Shown: positions 20,585-32,601 of the stretch, piece by piece | Position numbering within the stretch: the first letter of the stretch is position 1 | Layout: every line of letters begins with the position of its first letter | Assembly (NCBI GenBank): GCA_025201345.1 | Contig: JAIXMG010000004.1 | Span: 1,390,042-1,454,041, forward strand | Reading direction: 5' to 3' | From: Thamnidium elegans | Lineage: Eukaryota > Mucoromycota > Mucoromycetes > Mucorales > Mucoraceae | Length of the DNA stretch: 64,000 nt | Position numbers and translations under genes: made by a program | Notes under the pieces: generated by a model | What the model was told of the DNA's origin: nothing | The model's input: the letters and a program-made list of their open reading frames with translations, nothing else | The model's database searches: none

Positions 20585-23100
20585 TTTTTATGTATAAGAA
20601 TTATGTGTGTGTGTATGAGGTAAATATGTAAAAGAAGAAGAAACTATTGAAATACTTTTTTTATATTTATACTGTTTGCGTTTAAGTGGCGATGTAAAAA
20701 TTATGAGACTGCAGTTTCCCCTTGTCAGATTTTTTTAATTTTTTTTCACTTTTAATACGATTGGCTCGATAAGTAAAATGTTTAGTTCAGTAACCGCTCC
20801 GAGTTCTTTGGTGTTACATTACAGGATCTGTTATAACCCATACCTACATTTTTCTAACAAGCGATCACTTTGAATGAAAGCCAGCAAATAGCAAATGTGG
20901 GGGGATTAGTAGTAGGTTTTACCTTTTCTCAACTCACCAATACAATGTCCAGACAAAATAAACCCCTACCTACCTATGTGATAGATAGCCCAGAGCAAAA
21001 AATGTCCTTTTGGTTGCACCTTGTACAACTGAATATAGCTGTATATATATAAATATATATATATTTTTTTTAAAAAAAAGCCATAAACATGTCAAAAGCG
21101 AAAAAAAAAAGTTGCTTAGCTAAACCGATAGTAAATAAGGTACGATTCAAGATTTTTAACAAAGATAGCGGCATTCATAGCATGCGTAGTTCTATATACC
21201 TTTCTATTACATAACGGAGTAAGGCCAAGCTTTTGTACTTTTTTAAATGTTTGTTCGTAAGAATTTCGAAAAGAGTTACGCCAAGTGCCACAAATGCTAG
21301 GTACTAACTAACTTTTTTAAAAGAAAAAACTGATGAATAAGATATACACAACTCCTCCCTTTTAGTGGTATTTTGCTTTTCATCATTATATATATATATA
21401 TTATCAGCGGCACTAAATTATATCCATTTTCTTAAATTTCTATGATAGATGTTTTCGGAAATCCGCAATTTTATAATAGGTAAACCAAGGGTTGCTGTCA
21501 TTGGTTCCACAAAAACGTTAGTCATTTTGTGTATCATCGCAAAAAAAAAAAATTTTTTTCCTTTCAATTTGATCATAATAAAATGAAAATTTGTAGTAAT
21601 ACATGCTTCTTGAAAAAAAAAAAGGACCCTTGTGGAAGTTTAACAAAGCTAAAATTTTAGGTTTATCTCATTATTATATCTCTTTAACACCGATAGAAAC
21701 TAATTATAATAAAATGATTCTTTTCCGATTTGTTTGCCGATTCAGTTACAGGTGTTCCCTCTCTTCACATGCGATGCTCACATAAACCATACGTACGAAA
21801 CCATTTAGAAGGATCCCAGGACCTTTTTGTTTTGAGTCCAGATATTTTTATTGTTCTGCGCCCATTTTTGGCTCTAAAAAGTGCAGTATTTTTCTTTCTA
21901 ATTATAGCTTATTTTTCCCCATCTTTTTAATTTGTAGCAAGGGTTAAAAAAAAAAAAAAAAGTGTTTTTTACTGTGAGCTTTTTTTTTATACCAAAATAA
22001 ATGGGTTAAAGTTTAGGAACTCGGCTTATTGAAATGTCAGTTACCAGAATAAAGTTAGTTGTGGCACAGCAATTTTTTTTTATATGGCTATATGCACATA
22101 TTAGGCATTTTAATCTATTCTTTACTATCCTAATAATCATGAAAACGGGAGAACCTATATTTAAGTGCCTCCACGCAAGTTTCATAAAACTTTTCTTTCT
22201 CAGAACTATTGTAGCTACTTTCCTGCAACTAGTAAAAAAAAAAAAAAAAAAGAAGAAAAAAAAAACCCTATTTTAACCAAAACCTTTTTATGTTATGAGC
22301 AACTTCTAATAATTAGTATCACCTTCTTTCATTGTTTTAATATATAATATATAATCAATTATTAATCAACAACGAAAAGATAGACATAACCTTTTACTGC
22401 TGCGAAATATAAACCAAGTAAACTCTTTATTAAAGAAACCATTGGTGGACCTCTCACTTTAAAAATTGTTATAATAAAGTCAAGCATGATTATCCGTTGC
22501 GCTCATCGGTTTCTTCCCAAAGTAGTTACAAAATATCTGATAATCTATTTTCAAAAGCCTTCTATGGTTAAAATGCAATATATATTTTATCAAAAGTAAA
22601 AGTGATATACTACCACTACTCTGTATACTAAACTAATTATACCCTAACAGAAAAAATACTGGTCATGCTTTCTAATTCTTGTTTAAAGAAGTGTATTATT
22701 ATTTAAATACATGCTAACTACCGCGTTAATTTTATTGGATAACGAAGAAGCTTTCCTCAACTGATAAACGTATCAGCAGACAATCACCAGTAAGTTACCC
22801 CAACATACATCTAATTAAAAAAAAAATACACCCAAATACACGTACTATAACCGCTACTAGCTAACTCTACAATAAATTAACTACATCCGCTGTAAAGATA
22901 TGCATACACTTTTTTTTCCAACGTAATTTCATTTTTGGATTGATGAATAACCAGTAGTTTTAAGTGTAACCATCTTGGTACGATAAAACGTCATGTGAAC
23001 AAAACATTCGCAAATCACTTTCCCTTTTTCTTTTTTTTTTTTCCTTTTCTTTTTCTTACAACTCCCTTTTTTTCTTTTTTTAAAAAGAAAAAAGTTTACA
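20585..23100. promoter_or_regulatory. Intergenic, divergent upstream region of bZIP and ABCG genes
   Basis: About 2.5 kb between two divergently read start codons. It is AT-rich, with T/C-rich tracts just before the ABCG start (23023-23090). Open frames of 60-80 codons are present but compositionally random. Its length would allow complex regulation; I cannot identify specific sites. Confidence 0.4.
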
Positions 23101-25858
23101 ATGAGGACACCATTACTACTACTAGCTGGTTTCTTCCTTATAGAAAAAGTAACAAGTGCTCAACTAAACCCAACAGATATCGGGTATATAGATATATCAC
23201 CCAACTCGTATAACTTGGCCGTTTTTAAAGACCCAGAAGAATGTCCACCATGTTTCAACTGTATGTTGCCTGGTTTCGAATGTCTCCAATTTGCTAATTG
23301 TTCAGAATATGATGGTAAATGTAATTGTCCACCTGGATTCGGAGGAGAGAATTGTCAACAACCAAGTAAGTTGTATTTTTTTTTAAAAAAAAGACGTGTA
23401 TTCTTTGTTATTTATTCTGTATTGTAGTGTGTGGAGGTTTAGATGAACCGAGAAGTAGATATCCTAGAGAAAACGGTACAACCTGTGATTGTCCCGAAGG
23501 TTGGGAGGGAATTAATTGCAATGGTATGTTATCTTATACATCGCGTATGGTATACGACTTTTGTCTAACTCTCCCCTCTTTTTTTTTTTTTTTTTAGTTT
23601 GTACAAGTGATTCGGTATGTGATTCTTTAGTACCTACAGGTCAAAACGGTACCTGCTATCGTGGTGGTCTTGCAGTTTACGAAAATCATCAAATGTGTGA
23701 TGTAACAAGTGAGTACTTTTTACGATGGGGAATGATATCTGTACTCAATACGTAATTGTAGATCGTAAAATTCTGGATCAACTCAAGGACCAAATTCCTC
23801 AAGTTACATTTTCTTGTAATAGACATGAATCGACTTGTGATTTTCAATGTAAGCCTTTTTTTTTTTACGCGGTAATTCTTTATATATCAGTAACTAACAA
23901 AATGTTTGTTATTAGTTTGGGTTGATCAAATCGAATCATTTTATTGTCATCTGGATAAGTGCGATTTCAAGCAAAGTACATATAAATCTATTTAAAGAAT
24001 TTGTCAGTGCCCCTTATTTTTTTTTTTATTTTTTTTGCATTATGTAGCACATGAATACAATAAGAATACAACAAAATACACTTGTGATACTATAGACTGT
24101 AGATGTATCCCGGACGAAATGCTTTGTGGAAAAGATGGTTCTATAGGTACAGTAAATAAAGTAGAGGCATATAGTATATATATATATATATATATATATT
24201 AATTTTTTTTTATTTAAAGATCTTACTGATTTACTCAAGGATGAAATCGTTGGCCCTGCATCATTTGATTGTAACGGAAAAGACTGTATATTTTCAGAAC
24301 CTGCAATGGATGATTTAATTTTTGCTGTATTTGGTGATGCTTCCATCTTTTTGAATTGTAATTCTGGTGAATGTCTTCATTATACCATGGTACCAGGGTT
24401 TGAGGTAAAGTTAAACAGTGAAAAAAAAAAAAAAAAGGTGCAAGATTTAACAACTTTTATATATATATATATATATATATATAGCGTGGTGAGCGCCCAA
24501 TTAATTGGGTCATGATTGCATCTGGATTAGGTGGTGTATTTGTATTTTTAGTGATTGTAGGATCAGTGGTTACCTGTTTAGCCAGAGACTCTACGCAACA
24601 CGAACTTATTCAACTCGCAGACGACGAAGCCGGAAAGCTGATGTCCGAACATACACCTGTTGGACTTTCATTTAACAATGTAGGATATACTTTATCTCAT
24701 ATTAAACAGCCCTTACTTGTAAATGCTACTGGCAGTGTACAATCCGGTCAAGTCTTGGCTATTATGGGCCCCTCCGGAGCTGGTAAGACCACGCTTTTAG
24801 ATATTCTAGCCAACCGTACCAAGGCCGGTCAAGTGACAGGAAACGTTTATGTAAACGGTAGAACATGTCCACGCGAAGACTATGTCCAATTGATAGGTTA
24901 TGTCGATCAAGAGGATACCATGATACCTACTTTAACCGTATACGAAACCATTCTTTATTCTGCTCTTTTAAGACTTCCTAAATCAATGAGTAAAGCCGCC
25001 AAGAAATACAGAGTAATGGAAGTAATGCAAGAGTTGGGCATTGACGGTATTAAGGATAGTAAGATTGGACAATCGGATGAAAGATCCATTAGTGGTGGTG
25101 AAAGAAGAAGAGTTGCTATTGCTTGTGAACTCGTCACGTCTCCTTCGATTTTATTCTTGGATGAACCTACTTCTGGATTAGATGCTTACAATGCCTTTAA
25201 TGTTGTTGAATCTTTAGTGACTTTGGCTCGTAACTATAAGCGTACTGTTGTATTTACTATTCATCAGCCTAGATCGAATATTGTCACGCTTTTTGATAAC
25301 TTGGTATTATTAGCTAAAGGAAGAATCATTTACTCTGGATCTCAAGCTCAAACTCAAAACTACTTTGGAAATATTGGTTATAGTTGTCCACCTGGTTTTA
25401 ACATTGCTGATTATTTAATTGACTTAACAATGGAAGCCGTAAAATCGGACGATTCAAATGAAGCCTCTTCATCTTCTTTAGGTGTAGATGTAGTAGTAGA
25501 AGATGGTCCCTCGCCTGACGGTTTAACACCTCATTTAAGAAAATTAAGCCAAGCCTATGAAACAAGCTCTGTAGCAAAAGAGTTACAAAAGGAAATTGCG
25601 CAAACTATATCTGATGCCAATGGGCCTGATTCAAACGATAGCTTGTCCGGAAACACTATTGTTATTTCTTCTCATAAGAGACCTGGATTTATCACACAGT
25701 TTATGATTTTGGCTTCAAGAACCTTCAAGAACTTGTATCGTAACCCTATGTTGATGTTTGCACATTATGCAATTGCAGTAGTACTTGCACGTAAAGTTTT
25801 TTTTTTTTTTTTTTTTTTTTTTTACATAACCAGTTAATCATTATTCCTAAAATTAATA

Positions 25859-25890
<32 letters not shown>

Positions 25891-26684
25891 GTTGTTTGTG
25901 GTGGTCTCTTTTATCAAGTATCAAACACAATCGCAGGATTTCAAAACAGAATGGGTTTATTTTTCTTTTACGAAGCCTTACTTGGCTTTATGTGCTTAAC
26001 CTCATTACAAGTATTCTCAACCGAACGTATTTTATTTATTCGCGAAAGAGCCAATGGGTATTACTCACCGGCTACATACTTTCTTGCCAAAGTATTATTT
26101 GATATTATTCCATTACGTGTAGTCCCCCCACTTATGATGGGTTTAATATCTTACTACATGGTTGGACTTGTAGAAGGAGTTAATGAATTCCTAAAGTTTT
26201 TGTTAGTTTTGGTGCTATTTAATTTAACTGCTGCAGCACTTTGTTTAGCAATTGGTGTTGTATTTAAAAACGTATCCATGGCGAATTTATTAAGTGTTTT
26301 GGTTATGCTCTTTTCCATGTTATTTGCCGGTTTATTACTCAACAAAGGTATTATTATTATTTTTAACTTTTTTTTTTTGCAACTAACTTTTTATTTTTTT
26401 ATTTTTTTTTAGATACCATGTCACCATACTTTGGATGGCTTAAATACCTTTCATTCTTTAACTACGCATTGGAAGCGCTTCTAGTGAACGAAATGTTATA
26501 CCTTCAACTCGTTGAAGAAAGGTTTGGTTTAAATATTGATGTACCTGGTGCAACCATTTTATCCACGTTTGGTTTTAATGCCAAGAACTATTGGCCCGAT
26601 GTAATCAAGATGGCTGCCATGTTTATAACATTTATGTCATTTGCATTTATCTGGCTTGTTCTTGTTGTCAAAGAGAAGAGATAA
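23101..26684 (+). CDS. ADP1: ABCG half-transporter with Cys-rich extracellular domain, ADP1-like
   Basis: Ten exons: 23101..23365, 23428..23523, 23598..23708, 23762..23848, 23916..23975, 24048..24146, 24220..24404, 24485..25790, 25892..26347, 26413..26684; 978 aa. A signal peptide precedes about 290 residues of Cys-rich, EGF-like sequence ([33 protein letters not shown]). Then follow a membrane span (about 309-333), the nucleotide-binding domain with Walker A GPSGAGKT (about 396-403), signature ISGGE (about 503), Walker B ILFLDEP (about 523) and IHQPR, and a C-terminal six-span domain ([23 protein letters not shown]). This order (EGF-like, TM, NBD, TMD) is that of yeast Adp1. Substrate unknown; lipid or xenobiotic export is typical of ABCG. 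Each early exon carries a small Cys cluster. Confidence 0.92.
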
Positions 26685-26952
26685 TTTTAAATCGCCTACT
26701 GTAAACCTATTAATCATGACAGAAGATCACATTCTTATTTTTAATTCCACTCGTGTTTTTGTGGTCTGACCACCATTTTATCGGGTATGACAAGCATGTC
26801 TTGGAAATGTTTTTTTTTTATTATTATTTAAAAAATAAATATAATGTTAAACTACAATGCGTTTATGAGAGAAAGTGTGTTAAGATAATGAAAGTTTGAG
26901 ATGAGAAAAGAAAAATGGATATAGAGAAATATACAAAATAAGCTAGATAAAC
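26685..26952. other. Short intergenic region between convergent ABCG and DGAT2 genes
   Basis: 268 bp between two stop codons on opposite strands; it must hold both 3' ends. AT-rich, with AATAAA-like sequence near 26836. Confidence 0.4.
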
Positions 26953-28237
26953 TTAATCAGCGATACAAAGTTCTTGCTTACGATCCTTAGCGTAAACATC
27001 CTTGTACTTGTTGTAAATAAATTCAAGCTCTTCGATATATAATCTTTGAACTTCTAAGAGTTGCTCTTTAGTAGGTTCAACACCTTCTTCCAAGGTAGGA
27101 ACAGGGATAGGCTTTCCAACTATTAATAAAACGCGTGTTAGTTCACTCCTTTTTTTTTTTTTTTTTTTTTTTACTAATCAAAAGTAAAACATACCAACTG
27201 TTGCAATTTGATGTCTAAATGGAATAATCCCGACATTGTCTATAACAGGATTATATTAGATATTACATAACACACACACACAAAAACAAACAAAATACTT
27301 ACAATTAAAAACACCTCTAGCATGAAACAAGGGCATAGTAAAACCAAGTAATGCCTGCATCTTTTTTTGGTAATAGAAAACCTTGCTTCCTTTAGTGTTA
27401 TCAACTTGGTCATACAAATCATTTTCTCCGAATGAAAAGACAGGTACAAGTTCAGCCTTTTGTTTAATAGCCAAACGAATAAATCCTAATCTTTTACGGA
27501 GAACTAGATCGTTTGTGCCTGGACGAGCATTTAAAGACTCTGCGGCACCACCAATAACAATTACAATTGAACGACCAGGACCCGAACTCAAGATATGTTC
27601 ACACGATTTACGAGAGACAGCTGCAAGTCCCAATGATAAAATATAATCACGGTAAAAAGGAATACTGAAGTTGGAGGTTAATGTAAGTAAAGAGGGTTTG
27701 ATGCCCGGAAACAAACTAGAGAATCCAGTTGCGTCTGTTCCAAAATTAGCAAATGCGCCCATTGAAATAATACCGTGAGGATGATAACCTAATACATAAT
27801 TCTTGTTTGCATCAAGATCTTGCTCCTATAATACATAACAAATGACTTAATAACAAACATTTTATAAGAATTTTTTTTTTTTTTACCTTGATTAATTTGA
27901 CTGGGAAATAATTAGCAAAATATTTCCATCCAACCCATTTACGACATCTTTCAAAAGGTCTACCACCTCTTTCAGGCGCTTTATCAAAGTAAATAAATGT
28001 GACATAGGCGATCATAACTGGCCAAAGGAATTTATATGTTGCTAAAAAGAAGAATACAAAGATTGTAAAGAAAAAGAAAGCTATCCAAGTAGCAACTGCT
28101 AATGTTTGAAGACGTCTTTCAAGTGGAACACCTGTTATAGGTGCCCATTGAACGTGATCATTTTTTTTTGGTTCCAGTTTAGTGATCTCGGAAATTTCTT
28201 CTTTTGTGGTTGTAGATACCAACGTTTCAGAAGTCAT
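26953..28237 (-). CDS. DGA1: Diacylglycerol O-acyltransferase type 2
   Basis: Exons 28237..27887, 27825..27303, 27239..27195, 27119..26953; 361 aa, normal for DGAT2. It makes triacylglycerol from diacylglycerol and acyl-CoA at the ER and lipid droplets. Two adjacent membrane spans lie at about residues 48-85. The catalytic YHPHG (131-135), the GGAAESLNARPG motif and RKRLGFIRLAI follow the family order. The small third exon (45 nt) supplies NVGIIPFRHQIATV and joins to VGKPIPVP, as in homologues. The active-site block begins with YH rather than YF, which occurs in some fungal and plant members. Splice sites are GTAAG-like with TAG. Confidence 0.93.
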
Positions 28238-28261
28238 GATTGTATGTAAAGAAGTATAAAA

Positions 28262-28296
<35 letters not shown>

Positions 28297-29595
28297 AAAT
28301 AATTTTTGACTCTTTTTTATATACATCTTTAAATTTTTTTTTTAGTTTGTACTACCTTCATTGTACATTTTATTTCACATGGTACTCGTGCCTTGAATAA
28401 TTAAGCTATATAAAAATAGACAAAAAAAATTATGTGTGCTTTTTAATAATTGTTATTACACAAAACATGATTTTCTACAATTGCAAAAAAGATACATCGC
28501 TATTTTTAAATCACGCACATATCTTGAAACACAGTATATCACTTCTCTTGTATAAATAACTTGTCTACTAAAATGATCATTTTATGTCATTCGCTTAGTG
28601 ATTTAAAGGAGACAAAACTTGATAAGGATTCATCTAGAACCTTTTTACCCTGTCATTTTCCTCTACAAAAAAAAAGACGCGATAAATCAAGTAAGACAAG
28701 ACATTTATTAATTTCCAATTAGTTGCTACATATCTAATTCCTTGACATTCAGGTGCTCTCTAAATCCAGACTATTACAACCCTTTTATTCTAGGTTAGGT
28801 TTTCATCAGTAACACGTAATATAACTAAAGTGTATCAGGGATATCAAGACTCCCATAGGCGAAGCAAGGAGTTTCATCTGACAACAGAAGAAGAGTAACA
28901 GTAAGAGGAGAGAAAAATTACAATCGGTGCTTACCGTGGCTCTAAAACGTGTCGTGTAACTATAAAATAGAAAAAACCCTTCTTTCGCTTAATGATAACG
29001 TGCTTTTAGTTTCTATTTTACTCTATTATGCGTAATATATGGGCTTTTCCGTAAAGCGCCTTGCCGCAAGAATAATAAAAAAAGAGAAACGCCTTTTCTT
29101 ACAAATATTATTATTATTATTTTTTTTTTTTTTTTTTTTTTTTGCCAAGATGAGGCTAAAGTTATTGTTTTAAAGTTTTGTTATCTAAAGGCAAAACAAA
29201 TGTATAATGATAGGGTGACACACTAAAGGAAAAGGAGGAAGAGGAGGAGGATATATATATACTTTATAAAAAACATATTTTTTCTTACATGATATATCTC
29301 CCCTCACTTGATAATGTAGAAGCTTGCATTATAACATGTCAGTTTTACCTTCCAAACTTAGTCAAATTGAACACGAACAAAGCAAAATTCAATTTACTCA
29401 CTCAGATTACATTTGCCACGTTTTTATTTCATCATACTCTTAGTACAGCAAATTTATTGCTACGAAAAAAAAACAACCTCTTCCTTTCTATCAAGCTACA
29501 AATTGAAAACAAAAAATGATTTGTTTATTATTTTCCAACTTTTTTCTTTACTATAGAAAGTTAGATTTGTTTACAAAAAAGCGTCCTTCTTACAG
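28238..29595. other. Intergenic, DGAT2 upstream region and flank of repeat nest
   Basis: About 1.36 kb. It contains an A31 run (28264-28294) just upstream of the DGAT2 start, a TTA run and a T run (29107-29142). No gene was recognised. Confidence 0.4.
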
Positions 29596-29639
29596 TCGAC
29601 GAAAAAAGGTTGGCCCAATAAAAAAAAATAATTGGTCAG

Positions 29640-29755
29640 TTTGAAATGAAAATGGGTCAGCCAATGAAAATGGGTCAGCCAATGAAAATGGGTCATAATT
29701 TGAAAATGGGTCACTAAGACGAAAATGGATCCTTGTTTTGAAAATGAGTCACTTC
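29640..29755 (+). repeat. Tandem 18-bp iterons with core GAAAATGGGTCA
   Basis: Three near-identical units of AATGAAAATGGGTCAGCC followed by two or three diverged ones. A single related copy lies at 31689-31702. Spacing and repetition resemble binding sites for a transposase or replication protein, which is an inference. Confidence 0.6.
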
Positions 29756-29804
29756 GATATTTGTAGCTCATGTTAGCCGCATCCCAGTGTCGTGAGGACT
29801 TGCT

Positions 29805-31136
29805 CTATGTATTCAAGGAAGTCACTGCTGGTAGTACCCTTCCTCTTGGGGGCCTAAGCCTTCTCACCAGTTCGAGTTCGTTTTCCAGGCGTATAGATGA
29901 AATAATCAAAACGTTCATAGTTTTAGTTCCCAACACTAATTTCTTAGCATTATCATTCACTATGGCGGAACTTATGGTAACAATGCCCAATATGGTAACT
30001 TTGTTACCATAATATTAGTTATTCTGTAATCTGATTCGCTGCATATAAAAATTATGGTAACATAGGTACCATATTGAGCATTGTTACCATAGGTTCCGCC
30101 ATAGTGATATTGTCAATCAAGCATAATTCTACATTTTGGTATCTTGTATCAGTGTGAGGTAAAGAGGACTGGGGGATGTTTCCTTTTGTTGATGATGTCT
30201 TTTCATAGTGTGCATCCAGCGATGGGAGTCTTGAATATATCTCTCCACCAAGAACAAGTAAAGACTTGCCTCCCTCCACAAAAACAGCCTCTTCCAACAA
30301 ATGAGCACATGATTTAGCTGCCATTGGATTTAAATTCCAGCTGTTGTTTAACAAAAGTGCAGTCTGAGGATCCAACTCGATATAGTTTGACTTTGATAGT
30401 AATGCACTGCAATGACTATTCAATACGATGTTCCGGATTGAGCATGGTGTTTGGTCGGGTTGGCTGTCTTCATCAATTTCTTTTCTCTTTTTTTTGGAAT
30501 GAATATGAGCGATGATGGTTTGTTTCCTGCTTCAAGCGTCATCATGTTGCCAATAACTTTCGGTGCAGCAAGCAAGTGGTGTTCTTCCCCTTTATGGTCA
30601 ACGTAAATCACAGGTTCCAAGTCCCCTAGTTCAGCTACCAACATTTTTTTTCTTGCTCTTTTTCAGGTTGATGTAGTACATTGAAAGCTGATAGAACTGA
30701 TGTCTTGTAGTCATGTCTTTTGATATTATTTTCGTTCTTTGTTTGATCTTTCGGCTGTGATGACGTTGTCTAGGTATTTAAAGTTACATTTATAGCATCA
30801 TCCGCAACTAAGCTGTCATCATCTGAATTACTGTCGTCTTTTTCATTATTGTCGTGTGTTTTTTTTTACGTATCTTTTCAGTGATTCAGGATTGGGGTAG
30901 TACTTCTCGTTACAATACGGACAGACAAAGACCCCTTTGTCATTCCTGATCACCATTTTTGAGACTATTAAGTCAAAGATTCATTAGTATTCAAAAAAAA
31001 AAAGGACGTTAAGCTTCCACTTGCCTTTATTCAACTCAACAGTGATTTATTTGGAATGAAAGCGGTAGACATGGTGGTTTAAGGCTTGTTTTGATGAAAG
31101 CGATCTATCACAATCTTGACAAACGAAAGAGCTCAT
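29805..31136 (-). pseudogene. Decayed C2H2 zinc-finger gene inside the repeat nest
   Basis: The first exon (31136..31047) encodes a classical finger FVCQDC...ALNHHVYRFH (C-X2-C-X12-H-X4-H) but meets a stop right after it. A second finger-like exon (about 30955 to 30780) starts after a TAG acceptor with FVCPYCNEKYYPNPESL; it has Tyr where a zinc-binding His is expected and a frameshift in an A run, then an acidic DDSNSDDDS stretch and a stop. Further open blocks (30644-30420, 30423-30110, 29956-29805) have coding character but lie in different frames. A MITE at 29957-30107 splits one of them between LCLIDNI and NDNAKKL. Function unknown; a transposon-associated DNA-binding protein is a guess. 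Confidence 0.5.
29957..30107. mobile_element. 151-bp MITE with about 43-bp inverted ends
   Basis: Positions 29957-29999 and 30065-30107 are inverted copies starting TCACTATGGCGGAAC with about three mismatches, around a 65-bp AT-rich centre. The sequence after the first T starts CACTA, as in CACTA-type elements, and the flanking triplets ATT and ATA would be a one-mismatch 3-bp target duplication. Inserted in the decayed zinc-finger gene. Confidence 0.65.
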
Positions 31137-31146
31137 AGAATTTAAA

Positions 31147-31592
31147 GGTTAATTCTTGGTACACCACCATTTACACCACCAGCGCCAATTTAGCGAAATT
31201 CCTGCATCGACACTGCCATATCACAAGGAAATATTTAGACATTTGATAAAATAAAAGGTACTTGTTTGTATATGAATTCATTATTAAAAAAAAAGGAAAG
31301 GAAAAAAAAAAGATGTGATTTTAATCATGATAAAAAGAGGTTTATTTAACTATGATAAAATGGAGTTTATTCAATCATGATAAAAGAGGTTTATTCAACT
31401 ATGATAAAAAGGATTTATTTAATCATCGTGATATTTATATTACAATTTCCTTTTTCACGATATTAAAAAAAAAGTCGTTTTACATGTAAAGTACCTGTTA
31501 TTGTAAATGGTGGTGCACCAAAAAAAATAAAAAAAAAATTACATCGTAAATTGACACTGGTGGTGTAAATGATGGTGTACCAAGAATTAACC
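31147..31592. mobile_element. 446-bp Mutator-like MITE with 46-bp inverted ends and 8-9 bp target duplication
   Basis: The ends are inverted copies beginning GGTTAATTCTTGGTACACCA with about three mismatches over 46 bp. The flanks carry AATTTAAA(G) at 31139-31147 and 31593-31601. An 8-9 bp duplication with long inverted ends fits Mutator-like non-autonomous elements; an hAT origin (8 bp) is possible. The interior is non-coding and holds about five tandem 21-bp units of the form ATCATGATAAAAGAGGTTTA (31322-31430). A truncated copy lies at 6671-6935. Confidence 0.8.
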
Positions 31593-31689
31593 AATTTAAA
31601 GATAAAGATAAAAGAAAGTGGTTGTGAAATTGGTGAAAGTGGTGAAATAGGCTGTATACAATCGACGAAAAAAGGTTGGCCCAATAAAA

Positions 31690-32601
31690 TGAAAATGGGT
31701 CACTAAGACGAATAGCAAACAGAATTAATGCCGCTAAAAAATAGCGTATGAAAATTATTAAGAATCATTTTTAACGGTCCTTTAAAAAATATCAGGTAAA
31801 ATATATTTTCTTATCGATTAACACCTGATAATGCTTATTAAACGGGCCATAAAAAAAAGACTATATGAAAGACACATATTTATCCTATTGGATAGTAAAA
31901 AAAACAATCCCAGAATAACTCGTAAAATTCCCACTGGGGAGAAGGACTGAGTTTTTTTTTTCGGTTCTAAAATAGCCGTTGGATCTAACAAATATAAATT
32001 ATAAGCGTCCAAATCATTACAAAAACCATTAATATAATTATTAAAGAGTCTTTTTTTTTCTTTTTCTTTTGAGCATCTAATTAAAGATATTATAAATTTT
32101 AAATGATTTTTTTAAACGTTGTACAATAATATATATGTGAATTGTTTTTGAGTGAATCAGAATTGGTTAATTGTGCATTCAGTGGGAGGGAAAAACTTTA
32201 ACGCTATATTTGTAACACCAAACAACAGTCTATTATATTTTATACAAGATTAACTCGTATAAAGTTTTCGATACCGTATTTAAAAGCGGACGGGTTCAAT
32301 AGAACGGCTTATAATGATTATTTTTAATAGGGAGGTAGTTTATACGTTGATGACCTCGTGCTTATCATTTCTTTCACTCAATACATATTAAAAAAAGAAA
32401 GCAAGTTTTTATTTATTTATTTACAATAGGATACAATAACTTTAAAAATAATTTTATATCCTTATTTAGACAATTCTATTTTATTTAGGATTTCTGTTAC
32501 AGTACTTTTTTTTTTTTTTTTTTGCACAACTTAAATATGAAATATTTTATTTCTTTCTCTTCTTCTTTATACCTCTTATATATATTTTTTTTTAGAAAAA
32601 A
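31690..32601. promoter_or_regulatory. Intergenic, upstream region of chitin deacetylase
   Basis: About 0.9 kb, AT-rich. A T run (32507-32523) and CT-rich DNA lie before the start codon at 32602. No repeat or RNA gene was recognised. Confidence 0.4.

Larger units (their letters stand above)
29596..31689. mobile_element. Composite insertion bounded by 28-bp direct repeats
   Basis: Two direct copies of a 28-bp sequence starting TCGACGAAAAAAGGTTGGCC lie at 29596-29623 and 31662-31689. Both are followed by TGAAAATGGGTCACTAAGAC (left copy further in). The left side carries extra tandem copies of an 18-bp unit with the core GAAAATGGGTCA. The interval holds a decayed zinc-finger gene, a 151-bp MITE and a 446-bp Mutator-like MITE. 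The direct, not inverted, orientation and iteron-like units do not match a class I can name. Confidence 0.5.

Noticed and set aside
20585..20815. Upstream ORFs that would control the GCN4-like gene
   Set aside because: No ATG on the coding strand in the first 230 nt upstream of the start; a leader with distant uORFs cannot be excluded without transcript data.
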